From an uncultured Blautia sp. (GTDB lineage: Bacteria > Bacillota_A > Clostridia > Lachnospirales > Lachnospiraceae), in contig CAJLTE010000008.1 of the NCBI GenBank assembly GCA_905209435.1, forward strand, positions 1 through 64,000: a stretch of DNA of 64,000 bases, in the 5' to 3' direction. The notes below the pieces were generated by a model that saw nothing but the letters and a program-made list of their open reading frames with translations, did not search any database and was not told the DNA's origin. Position numbers and translations under genes: made by a program. Position 1 is the first letter of the stretch, and each line of letters begins with the position of its first letter. This document shows positions 8,807-18,778 of this stretch, in pieces.

Positions 8807-10111
8807 TTATTTATCCCGCTCTACCTTCACCTTGCCAATGGTTTTATTTCCAATGGAAAGAATCGTAAAGCAGTAACCAATCGCTTTTATGGTAGTATCA
8901 ATATCCTTGTCTGTAGGAATATGTCCCAGAATATTGGTAAGATAACCATTCAGAGTCTCAAACTCTGTATCACCGAAATCTGCATCCAGCTCTTCTTCCA
9001 CATCCTCAAGATATGCAAGTCCGTCAATAATCAGACTATTATCCTTCTGTGCACGGATAGTAATCTCATCTTCATCATATTCATCCAGAATATCCCCGAC
9101 AATTTCCTCTAGAATATCCTCCATGGTAACGATTCCTGCAGTCTGTCCATATTCATCCACAACAATCGCCATATGAATTTTCTTAGCCTGCATAGTATGA
9201 AAAAGATCTCCGATTCCTCTTGTCTCCGGAATCAGTGAAGCCTGTCGGATAATTCCCGGCAATTCTTTTAATGGCTTAAATTTCGCCCACGGATTCTGGG
9301 TCATAAATTTCAATGCATCTTTATAATGAACGATTCCTTTGATATTGTCAATATTCTCCTCATATACCGGATACCGGGAATTTCCCTCTTCCAGCATGGT
9401 ATCGATCATGTTCTTGAGAAGAATCTCTTCATCAAAAGCTACTACGTTCTTTCTGTGAGTCATAATATCATGAGCCTCTGTATCATTAAAGGACATGATA
9501 TTCTGGATCATCTCTGCCTCGTTCTCCTCAATGACACCCTGTTCATGAGCTTCATCCACAATCGAAATGATCTCCTCTTCTGTGACTGCCGATTCTGTAC
9601 GGTCTATCTCCACACCAAACGGTACTGCTGTCAGTCTGGCAATCCAGGTGATAAACACAGTAAAAGGTTTCAGCAGATTTACCCAGAAATATACCAGATT
9701 CAGATATCTGTACGCATAAGTTTCCGGATGATACGTACCCACTCTTCTGAAAGCCAGGATGCCAACCGCTGCAAGCAGAATCACACATACCGCCATCACC
9801 AGTATCAGCGCAGGCAGATGTTTTATGTATGGATGAAATGCATCCACTGCCCATGGAACCAGAAATGTACCAAAACAAATTCCGCATGCCATAACGATCA
9901 GAGGAATCGCATTGACAAATTGTGCCGGCTTATCAATCAGTGCCATCAGCATCTGTGCTTTCTTATCACCTTCATCAGCCTTCTTCTGTGTATCATTCTC
10001 ACTTATGTTTCTCAGTGCTGCGGCAAATCCATAAAAAATCCCATTCAGCCACAGCAGTAATAGTAAGATAAACACGCCCCAGAGGGGCATACTACTGCCA
10101 TCTTCCATTGT
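8807..10111 (-). CDS. CNNM/CorC-family membrane transporter protein (DUF21-CBS-CorC_HlyC)
   Basis: The protein has an N-terminal DUF21 membrane region (three to four hydrophobic spans, about residues 1-160), then two CBS domains (for example DIMTHRKNVVAFDE and HMAIVVDEYGQTAGIVTMEDILEEIVG) and a C-terminal CorC_HlyC transporter-associated domain. Such proteins are linked to magnesium or cobalt efflux, and older annotations call them hemolysins. The frame is open to an ATG at 10174, but GGAGGAG upstream of the ATG at 10111 favours the 434-residue form, although the spacing (about 14 nt) is long. The start therefore remains uncertain. Confidence 0.82.
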   Translation of the reverse strand, partial: TMEDGSSMPLWGVFILLLLLWLNGIFYGFAAALRNISENDTQKKADEGDKKAQMLMALIDKPAQFVNAIPLIVMACGICFGTFLVPWAVDAFHPYIKHLPALILVMAVCVILLAAVGILAFRRVGTYHPETYAYRYLNLVYFWVNLLKPFTVFITWIARLTAVPFGVEIDRTESAVTEEEIISIVDEAHEQGVIEENEAEMIQNIMSFNDTEAHDIMTHRKNVVAFDEEILLKNMIDTMLEEGNSRYPVYEENIDNIKGIVHYKDALKFMTQNPWAKFKPLKELPGIIRQASLIPETRGIGDLFHTMQAKKIHMAIVVDEYGQTAGIVTMEDILEEIVGDILDEYDEDEITIRAQKDNSLIIDGLAYLEDVEEELDADFGDTEFETLNGYLTNILGHIPTDKDIDTTIKAIGYCFTILSIGNKTIGKVKVERDK

Positions 10112-10274
10112 ATTAATCAGTCTCCTCCGTATTGAATACGCGTAGTTACTGGTAAAATATATCACTTTCTTCATTGCTCGTCAAGATACCGACCAACAAC
10201 CTACATCTATAAAGCACAATTTGGTTACTGTATACACCAATCATATACTTGCAGCAATTTCCAGATAAAGCAGC

Positions 10275-10622
10275 TTAAAACGTAAGCTCCAGACTGATTT
10301 CAAGTGCATGATTAACTTTATCCAGCATTGCTTCATCCAGATGGCATACTTTATCTTTCAGCCGCCTCTTATCTATGGTACGAAGCTGTTCCAGCAGAAT
10401 CACAGAATCTTTCTCGATTCCATAGATTCCCGCATCGATTTCAATATGTGTCGGAAGCTTGGCTTTATTCATTTTTGATGTAATAGCAGCACAGATCACC
10501 GTAGGACTGTGCCGGTTGCCTACATTGTTCTGAATAATCAGAACCGGCCGGATCCCGCCCTGCTCACTCCCCACCACAGGTCGAAGATCCGCATAAAATA
10601 TATCCCCTCTTTTAATTACCAC
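10275..10622 (-). CDS. ndoA: EndoA/MazF-family endoribonuclease toxin (GTG start)
   Basis: The MazF/PemK core is clear: [21 protein letters not shown] then [19 protein letters not shown]. In EndoA the family cuts mRNA at UACAU. The open frame extends to 10727, but the GTG at 10620-10622, with CGGAG 8 nt upstream, gives 115 residues, the usual EndoA length. It follows alr, as in Bacillus, but the 124-bp alr-ndoA gap has no room for the usual antitoxin NdoAI/EndoAI. A 6-bp hairpin (10647-10664) precedes the RBS. Confidence 0.85.
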   Translation of the reverse strand: MVIKRGDIFYADLRPVVGSEQGGIRPVLIIQNNVGNRHSPTVICAAITSKMNKAKLPTHIEIDAGIYGIEKDSVILLEQLRTIDKRRLKDKVCHLDEAMLDKVNHALEISLELTF

Positions 10623-10646
10623 ACAATTCACACTCCGATTCTTTCT

Positions 10647-10664
10647 GGTTTCATCAAAGAAACC
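10647..10664 (-). promoter_or_regulatory. Small hairpin upstream of the ndoA RBS
   Basis: GGTTTC-ATCAAA-GAAACC is a perfect 6-bp stem about 25 nt before the GTG start of ndoA. Whether it affects toxin translation is unknown. Confidence 0.3.
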
Positions 10665-10746
10665 TTGTTTTAGAATAAAGTATTTCCATCTTTTTCTTGT
10701 GTATACATGCGTGGTATATAAAAACAATTACTGTTTTTTCATTAAA

Positions 10747-11898
10747 TTATGCTTCTATCTCTTTTCCGTTTTTAATATAGACTCTCGGTACACGCGGACT
10801 GATATCACAGGCAAATTCATAGGAAAATCTGCCGCAGAGATCTCCGATTTCTTCGATGCTGATAAATTCATCGCCGTCTCTTCCGAGAAGAGTTACTTCA
10901 TCACCTTTTTTTACATCACCGATTTCAGTTACATCAACCATAAACTGATCCATACAGACTCTGCCAAGAATCGGAGCCTTTTTCCCATGGATCAGAACCC
11001 ATCCTTTATTGGAAAGTTGTCTGGAATAGCCATCTGCATATCCTACAGGTATGGTAGCCACACGAAGATTTCTGTCTGCCACATACGTACCGCCATAACT
11101 GATCGCAGCCCCTTCCGGTACATCCTTCACATAAGTAACATGACTCTTAAGTTCCATCACAGGTGTAAGTTTTACAATGTCCCTCTCCACTTCACAAGAC
11201 GGATAGATTCCATAAATCGTGATACCTGCGCGAACAATACTTAAATTAGCCTCCGGTACACGGATAATACCTGCACTGTTCGAACAGTGATGCAATGGAA
11301 TTTTCACCCCTGCTTTCTCTACCAGCTCTGAAAATCTCTGATAACGTTCAAGCTGTACCATTGCCGGGCTTCTGTCATATTCATCTGCCCTTGAAAAATG
11401 AGTAAACATTCCCTCAATCTCAAGATTCGGCAGTTTTGAAATTTTTTTGATTTCATTCACACTCTCCGGTATATCTGCATAACCGATTCTGGTCATACCT
11501 GTATCCAGCGCAATATGAATATGTACTGTCTTATTCTGCAGAACAGCCTCCCTTGAAAGTTTCTCTGCTTCCTCATATTCGCACACTGCCAGACGAATAT
11601 CATCTCTGACAAGTTCCGGATAATACTCCTCGAAGACAATTCCAAGAATCAAAATTGGCTTTGTAACTCCGTTCTGACGCAGATGAACAGCTTCTTCTGC
11701 TGTTGCAGCCGCAAATCCCCAGATATAATCATACTTCTCAATCAGATGTGCGATTGGAACTGCACCATGGCCGTAGGCATCTGCCTTGACCACAGCGATC
11801 ATTTTCGTGTCCTCTGCAATATTTTTTCTCATTTCCCGGAAATTCTGCTCTACAGCATCCAGGGAAATCACTGCTTTTACTCTGCTATTTTTATTCAT
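10747..11898 (-). CDS. alr: Alanine racemase
   Basis: This 383-residue PLP enzyme interconverts L- and D-alanine for peptidoglycan. The PLP-binding lysine is in VVKADAYGHGAVP (Lys38), and the second catalytic residue is the Tyr in ISYGGTYVADR near residue 267. The family ends DVTEIGDVKKGDEV and CDISPRVPRVY are present. The start has AGAGGAAAA upstream. Its place between nnrDE and ndoA repeats a conserved Firmicute neighbourhood. Confidence 0.95.
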   Translation of the reverse strand: MNKNSRVKAVISLDAVEQNFREMRKNIAEDTKMIAVVKADAYGHGAVPIAHLIEKYDYIWGFAAATAEEAVHLRQNGVTKPILILGIVFEEYYPELVRDDIRLAVCEYEEAEKLSREAVLQNKTVHIHIALDTGMTRIGYADIPESVNEIKKISKLPNLEIEGMFTHFSRADEYDRSPAMVQLERYQRFSELVEKAGVKIPLHHCSNSAGIIRVPEANLSIVRAGITIYGIYPSCEVERDIVKLTPVMELKSHVTYVKDVPEGAAISYGGTYVADRNLRVATIPVGYADGYSRQLSNKGWVLIHGKKAPILGRVCMDQFMVDVTEIGDVKKGDEVTLLGRDGDEFISIEEIGDLCGRFSYEFACDISPRVPRVYIKNGKEIEA

Positions 11899-11986
11899 AA
11901 TAATTTTCCTCTGTCAATTACTTATAACTATTCAATAAACAGTTTACATGAATATAATACCACGAACTCTGTGAATAGCTACCCTT

Positions 11987-13486
11987 TTATTTTAGTATTT
12001 CCGGCAAAAAGCGAATAATATCTCCTGCTGTCATGCCTCTCTGTCCGATCATCTGTGCAGCGAGATCACCGGCTGCACCATGGATATAGACTCCAAGTGC
12101 AGACAAAACAACCGGTGCAGGTTTCTTCTCCTGTGCCAGATACATACACAATATTCCTGCAAGCACCCCACTTAATACATCGCCGCTTCCGGCAGTAGCC
12201 ATACCTGCATTCCCGGAAAGATTCAGATACATTTCCCCGGATGCATCTGCCACCACAGTACATGCATCTTTCAGAACACAGACCACATTTGTCTCCTTTG
12301 CATAATCAGACGCAATCTGAGCCAGGCAATCCTGAATATCTCCGATGCTCTTTCCACACAGACGGCTCATTTCACCAATATGAGGAGTAACGATCACATT
12401 TTCACCCAGAAATTTTTTCCAGTCCTCATGGACTGCCAGAAGATTCAATCCGTCTGCATCCAATACCACCGGTTTCCCGCATGCTGCCGCCCGTGACAAA
12501 AACCACTGCTCACGCTCCCTGCTCTTTGCTCCTGTTCCAAGTCCCGGTCCGATCACAAGTACATCGCACCAGTCAAGCATAGCCTGGTTCTTGCTTTCAT
12601 CAAACTCACAGGAAATCATTGCCTCAGGAAGCAGTGTCTGAAGCGGAATACGATTGGCCTCCACAGTCTGAATTTTCACCATTCCCGCAGAACATTTCAA
12701 TGCTGCTGCCGCGCTTAAATATGCAGCACCGCACATTCCCTCACATCCGGCAACCAGAAGAACTTTTCCAAAAGTCCCCTTGTTTCCATACGGAACTCTC
12801 TCCGGAAGTGTTTCCAGATCTTTCGATTCAAGATAATGCATTCGGACCGGCTTATCTGGTATGGAATAAATACCAATATCTGCTACAACGATTTCTCCAC
12901 CGTACATACGACCCGGATAAAAACAAAGGCCTCTTTTTCGAAAAGCAAAGGTAACTGTAAGATCCGCCCGAAAAGCGATACCTTTCTCAAATCCTGTATC
13001 TGCATCGATTCCTGACGGAATATCGACAGCAACTTTATAAGCAGATGCCTGATTAAGTTCACTGATAATTTCTCCATACTTTCCCTCAACCGGTCTGCTG
13101 AGCCCAACCCCGAAAATGGCATCTACTATAGTAGTATATTCATTCAGTTTCAGGTTATTCGCCCGTGGCACCTGATAATACTGCGCTGTTTTAAACTGAC
13201 ATGCTGTTTCCGAAGTCATTTTCTCTTCACTGCCAAGAATATAATACCATGTTTTAATTCCTTTCAGATGAAGAAGTCTGGCAATCGCCAATCCATCCCC
13301 ACCGTTATTACCGGTTCCACATACGACCAATATTTTCTCTTTATCCTTATTTTTTAAACGCTCTGTGATCTCGGCAACAATCTGCAGTGCCGCCCGCTCC
13401 ATCAGTACAAGAGATGGAATTCCCGCTTTCTCAATGGTATTTTTGTCCAAAGCTTTCATTTCGCCAGCAGTCACAACCTCTCTCAT
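11987..13486 (-). CDS. nnrD: Bifunctional NAD(P)H-hydrate epimerase and dehydratase
   Basis: This 499-residue fusion repairs hydrated NAD(P)H. The N-terminal half is the YjeF epimerase (GTGNNGGDGLAIARLL and DIPSGIDADTG); the C-terminal half is the ADP-dependent dehydratase (VIGPGLGTGA, VLDADGLN, TPHIGEMSRL, GSGDVLSGVLAG). The frame is open to 13516, but the ATG at 13484-13486 has AGGAGGTG 5 nt before it and matches the family start. It sits between rex and alr. Frequently labelled NnrDE or Nnr. Confidence 0.93.
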   Translation of the reverse strand: MREVVTAGEMKALDKNTIEKAGIPSLVLMERAALQIVAEITERLKNKDKEKILVVCGTGNNGGDGLAIARLLHLKGIKTWYYILGSEEKMTSETACQFKTAQYYQVPRANNLKLNEYTTIVDAIFGVGLSRPVEGKYGEIISELNQASAYKVAVDIPSGIDADTGFEKGIAFRADLTVTFAFRKRGLCFYPGRMYGGEIVVADIGIYSIPDKPVRMHYLESKDLETLPERVPYGNKGTFGKVLLVAGCEGMCGAAYLSAAAALKCSAGMVKIQTVEANRIPLQTLLPEAMISCEFDESKNQAMLDWCDVLVIGPGLGTGAKSREREQWFLSRAAACGKPVVLDADGLNLLAVHEDWKKFLGENVIVTPHIGEMSRLCGKSIGDIQDCLAQIASDYAKETNVVCVLKDACTVVADASGEMYLNLSGNAGMATAGSGDVLSGVLAGILCMYLAQEKKPAPVVLSALGVYIHGAAGDLAAQMIGQRGMTAGDIIRFLPEILK

Positions 13487-13540
13487 TTGTTCACCTCCTG
13501 CAAAAAGATATCCCATTTCTGATCTGCATCAGACAGATAA

Positions 13541-13568
13541 AAAGCTGTGATCAGATGACCACAGCTTT
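13541..13568 (-). terminator. Rho-independent terminator of rex
   Basis: AAAGCTGTG (13541-13549) pairs with CACAGCTTT (13560-13568); on the minus strand the T-run TTTTT follows. It lies just past the rex stop and before nnrDE. Confidence 0.65.
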
Positions 13569-13573
13569 GTGTT

Positions 13574-14224
13574 CTACATTTGTCCTTCATGTTCCTTCCT
13601 GTACTCACTCAGATTATAGGACAGCGTCATAAGGCTCTCTGAAAGGTGTACATTCTCAACCATTACATCTTCCGGAGCATCCAGATCAATGTGTGCAAAG
13701 TTCCAGATTGCCTTAATTCCATTGTCAATTAAAATCTTTGCCATTTCCTTGGCTTTGTTCTTAGGAAGAGTCAAAACCGCGATCTCAACCTCATTTTCCT
13801 TCAGAAACAACGGAAGATCACTTAACATCTGTATCTCGATTCCGCGCACTGCAATCCCTTCAAGTACAGGATTAACATCAAAGATACCTACCAGCTTAAA
13901 TCCACGTTTCTCAAAATCCACATAATTGGCCAGCGCCTGTCCCAGATTACCAGCACCCAGAATAATCATCGGATGTACTGTATCCAGACCAAGGATCTTA
14001 CCGATCTCTGTATATAAATATCGTACATTATAGCCATAACCCTGCTGACCAAAACCGCCGAAATTATTTAAATCCTGACGAATCTGGGAAGCTGTCACAT
14101 GCATTTTCTTGCTGAGATCATTAGAAGAAATACGCTCTACATTCTCCTCCATCAGCTCACCGAGGTAGCGGTAGTACCGTGGCAGACGTTTGATTACCGC
14201 TTTTGAAATTTCTTTAGCTTCCAC
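13574..14224 (-). CDS. rex: Redox-sensing transcriptional repressor Rex
   Basis: This 216-residue protein has an N-terminal winged helix (RLPRYYRYLGEL and VTASQIRQDLNNFGGFGQQGYGYNV) and a Rossmann domain (IILGAGNLGQALANY near residue 87). Rex senses the NADH/NAD ratio and represses fermentation and respiration genes in Gram-positive bacteria. It uses a GTG start at 14222-14224 with AAGGAGGG upstream. It has its own terminator but lies directly before nnrDE and alr, so there may be read-through. Confidence 0.95.
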   Translation of the reverse strand: MEAKEISKAVIKRLPRYYRYLGELMEENVERISSNDLSKKMHVTASQIRQDLNNFGGFGQQGYGYNVRYLYTEIGKILGLDTVHPMIILGAGNLGQALANYVDFEKRGFKLVGIFDVNPVLEGIAVRGIEIQMLSDLPLFLKENEVEIAVLTLPKNKAKEMAKILIDNGIKAIWNFAHIDLDAPEDVMVENVHLSESLMTLSYNLSEYRKEHEGQM

Positions 14225-14557
14225 AAATTTTCCCTCCTTATATGTCTACGTCAATTATATCGAGATGTTATTTTATTGTCAAACTAATTTTGTACTTTTT
14301 GCCTAAATATTGGTATATTTTTTATCAATTTTCATTTTTTAAAGCTTCAGATATTGCCGAGTACTCTCTTTCAAGCACAGATTTTCCTATAATTGCCCAA
14401 AATCAAACAGATATTCGCACTCAAATTTCAATCCCCTGCTTATTACAATTGAGACATAACTTTCCGACATAATTGCACAAAATCAATTAAAATGCTTTCA
14501 AAAATACATATTTTCGATTATAATAGTACGCGGACAAATATAACAGGAGGAATTCCT
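14225..14557. other. Divergent rex/ABC-F spacer
   Basis: This AT-rich 333-bp gap between divergent genes holds the ABC-F promoter region and, at 14403-14420, a variant of the dispersed box TCAAGCRGATATTCGCAAT (here TCAAACAGATATTCGCAC). I see no RNA gene and no convincing Rex operator. Confidence 0.4.
14519..14524 (+). promoter_or_regulatory. -10 box for the ABC-F gene
   Basis: A perfect TATAAT lies 34 bp before the ATG; the -35 at 14496-14501 (TTTCAA) is poor. The promoter is likely weak or needs an activator. Confidence 0.4.
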
Positions 14558-16468
14558 ATGATTTTATCATGTCAGAATATCTGCAAATCCTTTGGCGAAA
14601 AAGTTATTCTCGAAGACGCCAGTTTCCATATAGAAGACCGTGAAAAAGCAGCTCTGATCGGCAACAACGGTGCCGGCAAAACTACTTTGCTGCGTATCAT
14701 CATGCATGAGATTTCACCGGACTCCGGAAATGTAATCCTTGCCAAAGATAAAAACATCGGATATCTTGCACAGTATCAGGATATCCATGGACACCATACC
14801 ATCTACGAAGAGCTGATCTCCACCAAACAGCATATTATTGATATGGAGAACCGTCTGCGCTCCCTGGAGCAGGAAATGAAAACCACTACAGGAGAAGCAC
14901 TGGACAGCCTGATGAACACTTATACAAGGCTAAGCCACCAGTTTGAACTGGAAAATGGATACGCATACAAAAGCGAAATTATGGGTGTGTTAAAAGGTCT
15001 CGGCTTCACTGAAGAGGATTTTGAACGACAGATTGAGACCCTCTCCGGAGGTCAGAAAACCCGTGTAGCTCTGGGTAAACTGCTTCTCTCCAGCCCTGAT
15101 ATTCTTCTTTTGGATGAGCCTACCAACCACCTGGATATGGAGAGTATCTCCTGGTTGGAAACTTATCTGCTGAATTATCCGGGAGCTGTATTTATTGTTT
15201 CCCATGACCGTTACTTTCTTGATAAAGTCGTAACAAAAGTCGTAGAAATCGAAGCGGGTGCTATGCGTATGTACAGTGGCAATTACTCTACCTACGCTCT
15301 CAAAAAGGCACAACTTCGCGATGCGCAATATAAAGCTTATCTGAATCAGCAGCGCGATATCAAGCATCAGGAAGCTGTTATTGCCAAGCTGAAATCCTTT
15401 AATCGTGAAAAGTCTATCAAACGTGCAGAAAGCCGTGAAAAGATGCTGGACAAAATACAACGAATTGACAAACCTGTAGAGATCCAGAACCAGATGCGTA
15501 TTTCACTGGAACCTAGATTTGTCAGCGGTAATGACGTACTTACTGTAGAAAATCTTTCCAAATCTTTCCCTGGTCAGACACTTTTCAGCGATATTTCGTT
15601 TGAGATCAAACGAGGAGAACGCGTTGCTCTGATCGGCAACAATGGTACTGGTAAAACTACGATGTTAAAAATTATTAACGGACTGGTGGATGCAGACGGC
15701 GGCAGATTTTCCCTTGGTTCCAAAGTTCAGATTGGTTACTACGATCAGGAACATCACGTTCTGCATATGGAGAAAACTATTTTTGAAGAAATCTCCGATA
15801 CTTATCCTACTCTTACAGAAACAGAAATTCGAAATATGCTTGCTGCATTTCTTTTCACAGGGGATGATGTATTTAAGCTGATCTCTGCTCTCTCCGGTGG
15901 AGAAAGAGGCCGGGTATCCCTCGCCAAACTGATGCTTTCAGAGGCAAACTTTTTAATCCTGGATGAGCCTACCAACCATTTGGATATCGCATCCAAGGAG
16001 ATCCTTGAAGAAGCACTGAACAGTTATACAGGAACAGTTTTCTATGTTTCTCATGACCGATATTTTATCAACCAGACAGCCACCAGGATCCTGGATCTTA
16101 CCAATCAGGCAATTGTAAATTATATCGGAGATTATGATTACTATCTGGAGAAGAAAGAAGAACTGACTGAGAAATATGCTCCGGCGGCAGCTCAGGCTAT
16201 TGCAGAAGCGAAACAGGCTTCAGATAACAAACTCTCCTGGCAGCAGCAGAAAGAAGAACAGGCACGCCAGAGAAAGCGTGAAAATGAGCTTAAGAAAGTT
16301 GAAGCTCGTATTGAAGAGCTTGAAACACGGGACAAAGAAATCGATGAAACCATGATTCTTCCTGATGTCTGCACAAACGTGGCAGAATGTGCCCGACTCA
16401 GCAAAGAGAAAGCAGCTATCACTGAAGAACTTGAAGGATTATATGAAAAATGGGAAGAACTTGCGTAA
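14558..16468 (+). CDS. ABC-F family ATPase (ribosome-associated)
   Basis: This 636-residue protein has two ABC modules and no membrane segments: Walker A GNNGAGKTT and GNNGTGKTT, signatures LSGGQKTRVAL and LSGGERGRVSL, and Walker B motifs followed by DEPTNHLD twice. The linker between the modules is helical (P-site tRNA interaction motif region), and a charged coiled coil lies at the C-terminus. These are the hallmarks of ABC-F translation factors such as YdiF or YfmR; some members give antibiotic resistance, which cannot be judged here. The frame is open from 14492, but AGGAGG at 14545-14550 selects the ATG at 14558. Confidence 0.9.
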   Translation: MILSCQNICKSFGEKVILEDASFHIEDREKAALIGNNGAGKTTLLRIIMHEISPDSGNVILAKDKNIGYLAQYQDIHGHHTIYEELISTKQHIIDMENRLRSLEQEMKTTTGEALDSLMNTYTRLSHQFELENGYAYKSEIMGVLKGLGFTEEDFERQIETLSGGQKTRVALGKLLLSSPDILLLDEPTNHLDMESISWLETYLLNYPGAVFIVSHDRYFLDKVVTKVVEIEAGAMRMYSGNYSTYALKKAQLRDAQYKAYLNQQRDIKHQEAVIAKLKSFNREKSIKRAESREKMLDKIQRIDKPVEIQNQMRISLEPRFVSGNDVLTVENLSKSFPGQTLFSDISFEIKRGERVALIGNNGTGKTTMLKIINGLVDADGGRFSLGSKVQIGYYDQEHHVLHMEKTIFEEISDTYPTLTETEIRNMLAAFLFTGDDVFKLISALSGGERGRVSLAKLMLSEANFLILDEPTNHLDIASKEILEEALNSYTGTVFYVSHDRYFINQTATRILDLTNQAIVNYIGDYDYYLEKKEELTEKYAPAAAQAIAEAKQASDNKLSWQQQKEEQARQRKRENELKKVEARIEELETRDKEIDETMILPDVCTNVAECARLSKEKAAITEELEGLYEKWEELA

Positions 16469-16490
16469 TGTAGGTTCTTCCCATTTTTTT
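16446..16490 (+). terminator. Terminator overlapping the end of the ABC-F gene
   Basis: The left arm AAAAATGGGAAGAAC (16446-16460) is inside the coding sequence and pairs with GTTCTTCCCATTTTT (16474-16488), followed by further T residues. A perfect 15-bp stem plus U-run makes a strong terminator. Confidence 0.85.
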
Positions 16491-16544
16491 CAATCAGGCA
16501 TATAAAATTATCTGCCTGGCTGTTTATTCATAATCAAATATGAA

Positions 16545-17753
16545 TCATAAGATTTCATCCAGTCTCTCTCTGATTGCAAGAATAAAATCTTTACTGTTCA
16601 GTACAGTCACATCTTTCAGAGAAGTAATTAACGCAAGGTCTTTTGTCATTTTACCGCTCTCAATAGTCTCCAGAGTTGCTTTCTCAAGCTTGTCTGCAAA
16701 TTCCATCAATTCTTTATTGCCGTCCAGCTCACCTCTTTTTCTCAGAGCGCCAGTCCATGCAAAAATTGTTGCCACAGAGTTAGTAGACGTTTCTTCCCCT
16801 TTCAGATGACGATAATAATGTCTCTGTACAGTTCCGTGGGCTGCCTCATACTCATAATAACCCTGAGGAGATACCAGTACAGAAGTCATCATAGCCAGAG
16901 AACCAAATGCGGAGGAGACCATATCACTCATAACATCTCCATCATAGTTCTTGCAAGCCCAGATAAATCCGCCTTCTGCCTTCATAACACGTGCTACAAT
17001 ATCATCGATCAGACTGTAGAAATATTCAATACCTGCTTCCTCAAATTTATTCTTGAATTCATTCTCATAAATAGTCGCAAAAATTTCTTTGAAACGACCG
17101 TCATAAATCTTGGAAATAGTATCTTTACCGCCAAGCCACAGGTTCTGTTTTGTATCCAGCGCATAATTAAAGCAACATCTTGCAAAACTTGAAATAGAGT
17201 CATCCAGATTGTGCATACCCTGAAGAACCCCCGGTCCTTCATAATGATGGATCAGTTCTTTTCTCTTCTGTCCGTCGGTACCTTCGAATACCAGATATGC
17301 ATCTCCTGGTCCATCGATGTACATCTCTGTATTCTTGTACACATCACCATACGCATGACGGGCAATAGTGATCGGTTTCTTCCAGTTCTTAACACATGGC
17401 TCAATTCCCTTCACTACGATTGGTGCACGAAATACAGTTCCGTCAAGAATTGCACGGATGGTTCCGTTCGGACTCTTATACATTTTCTTTAAAGTATACT
17501 CTTCCATTCTCGCCTTATTCGGAGTGATAGTTGCACATTTAACTGCAACGCCATACTTCTTGGTAGCTTCTGCTGCATCAACAGTTACCTGATCATCGGT
17601 CTCATTTCTGTATTCCAGACCGAGATCATAATACTCAGTATTCAAATCAATATATGGCAGAAGAAGCTCATCCTTAATAATTTTCCAGAGAATTCTGGTC
17701 ATCTCATCTCCGTCCATCTCCACAAGCGGTGTCTGCATCTGAATTTTTTTCAT
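16545..17753 (-). CDS. icd: NADP-dependent isocitrate dehydrogenase (eukaryote-like homodimeric type)
   Basis: This 402-residue enzyme converts isocitrate to 2-oxoglutarate. It starts with the family motif [15 protein letters not shown] and contains [28 protein letters not shown] [11 protein letters not shown], and [14 protein letters not shown]. Sequence and length fit the type II (eukaryote-like) NADP enzyme rather than the E. coli type. AGGAGGAC supports the ATG at 17753. It likely supplies 2-oxoglutarate in an incomplete TCA pathway; no other TCA gene is nearby. Confidence 0.94.
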   Translation of the reverse strand: MKKIQMQTPLVEMDGDEMTRILWKIIKDELLLPYIDLNTEYYDLGLEYRNETDDQVTVDAAEATKKYGVAVKCATITPNKARMEEYTLKKMYKSPNGTIRAILDGTVFRAPIVVKGIEPCVKNWKKPITIARHAYGDVYKNTEMYIDGPGDAYLVFEGTDGQKRKELIHHYEGPGVLQGMHNLDDSISSFARCCFNYALDTKQNLWLGGKDTISKIYDGRFKEIFATIYENEFKNKFEEAGIEYFYSLIDDIVARVMKAEGGFIWACKNYDGDVMSDMVSSAFGSLAMMTSVLVSPQGYYEYEAAHGTVQRHYYRHLKGEETSTNSVATIFAWTGALRKRGELDGNKELMEFADKLEKATLETIESGKMTKDLALITSLKDVTVLNSKDFILAIRERLDEIL

Positions 17754-17897
17754 GTTAGTCCTCCTCTTTGGCTTTGATAATCAATTAACTATCATAATAG
17801 CCGAAAAACGCTCAATAGTCAATGCTTTTGTGTGGTAAAGTGGCATTTTGTGAAATACAATAAACAAAATTATTTCTCCGGCCTTCTAATGTCTCTG

Positions 17898-17916
17898 TCA
17901 AGCAGATATTCGCAAT
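17898..17916 (+). repeat. Dispersed repeat box A, downstream of the subtilase gene
   Basis: TCAAGCAGATATTCGCAAT is an exact copy of the box at 58316-58334. It is followed by CCGCTTCGCAACTTGC, also echoed at 54682-54700 and 60757-60774. Confidence 0.6.
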
Positions 17917-17932
17917 CCGCTTCGCAACTTGC

Positions 17933-18778
17933 TCACAATTGCATAAAACGTTCCAGATCCAGTTCCCCCCATCCCTGCTGATTTTTTGGAAGTCCCATAT
18001 CTCTGGCGCTTTCTTTCAGTTTCATCTTTATCTGTACATTTGTAAGCCCGGGATTCTTTTCCAGCATCAATGCAGCTGCACCGGAGACCAGCGGTGTAGA
18101 CATAGAGGTTCCGCTCTTGACCCCATATCCATTATCTGTTCCAGGTGCACAGGCAAGCACATGATTACCCGGAGCTACCAGATCCGGCTTACAAATACAT
18201 TCAAATGTAGGGCCTCTTCCTGAAATAGCAGTCCGTCCCATAAGAAGATCACTGGAACCCACCGTAATAATCTTACGGCTGCTTCCGGGCGCAGTCACAC
18301 TTCCCGGTCTCGGTCCCTGGTTTCCTGCAGCAGCAACCACTATCAACCCTTCATCCCAGAGTCGTTCCACGCCATTGATCAAAACCTTGTGATCTTCAAA
18401 AGTCCTGCAAGTCGTTCCCACTGAAATATTAACCACACGGATTCCATAGTATCTTCTGTTTTCCAGTATCCACCGAAAAGCCCGCAAAACATCCTCTTTT
18501 CTCCCATTTCCCATTCTATCCAGTACTTTCAGAACAATCAGATTACATCCCGGCGCTACACCCCTGATTCTCCCGTCAGAAGCCCTCCCGTCACCACCTA
18601 TAATTCCACAGACATGCGTTCCGTGAGAATTATCATCATACGGCTTTATACGATGCCCGATGAAATCATAAAACACCCGTATTCTTCCTGTAAAATCTAT
18701 ATGAGGAAAAATTCCGGTATCCAGTACACAAACCCCTACATTCTTTCCCGTATACCCGGAACTATCTAAATTTTTCAT
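17933..18778 (-). CDS. Compact subtilisin-like (S8) serine peptidase
   Basis: The catalytic triad is intact in the 281-residue form: Asp20 (VLDTG), His52 (SHGTH) and Ser225 (GTSMSTP), with the oxyanion Asn at about 153 (AAAGN). There is no signal peptide and no recognisable prodomain, so it is either cytosolic or exported by other means; intracellular subtilisins are a precedent. The frame is open to a TTG at 18802, but CGGAGG 8 nt before the ATG at 18776-18778 favours the shorter start. The gene stands alone between icd and a small membrane-protein gene. Confidence 0.85.
   Translation of the reverse strand: MKNLDSSGYTGKNVGVCVLDTGIFPHIDFTGRIRVFYDFIGHRIKPYDDNSHGTHVCGIIGGDGRASDGRIRGVAPGCNLIVLKVLDRMGNGRKEDVLRAFRWILENRRYYGIRVVNISVGTTCRTFEDHKVLINGVERLWDEGLIVVAAAGNQGPRPGSVTAPGSSRKIITVGSSDLLMGRTAISGRGPTFECICKPDLVAPGNHVLACAPGTDNGYGVKSGTSMSTPLVSGAAALMLEKNPGLTNVQIKMKLKESARDMGLPKNQQGWGELDLERFMQL

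Noticed and set aside
16490..16522. Terminator hairpin for icd
   Set aside because: CAGGCA/TGCCTG pairs, but no T-run follows on the minus strand; too weak to call.
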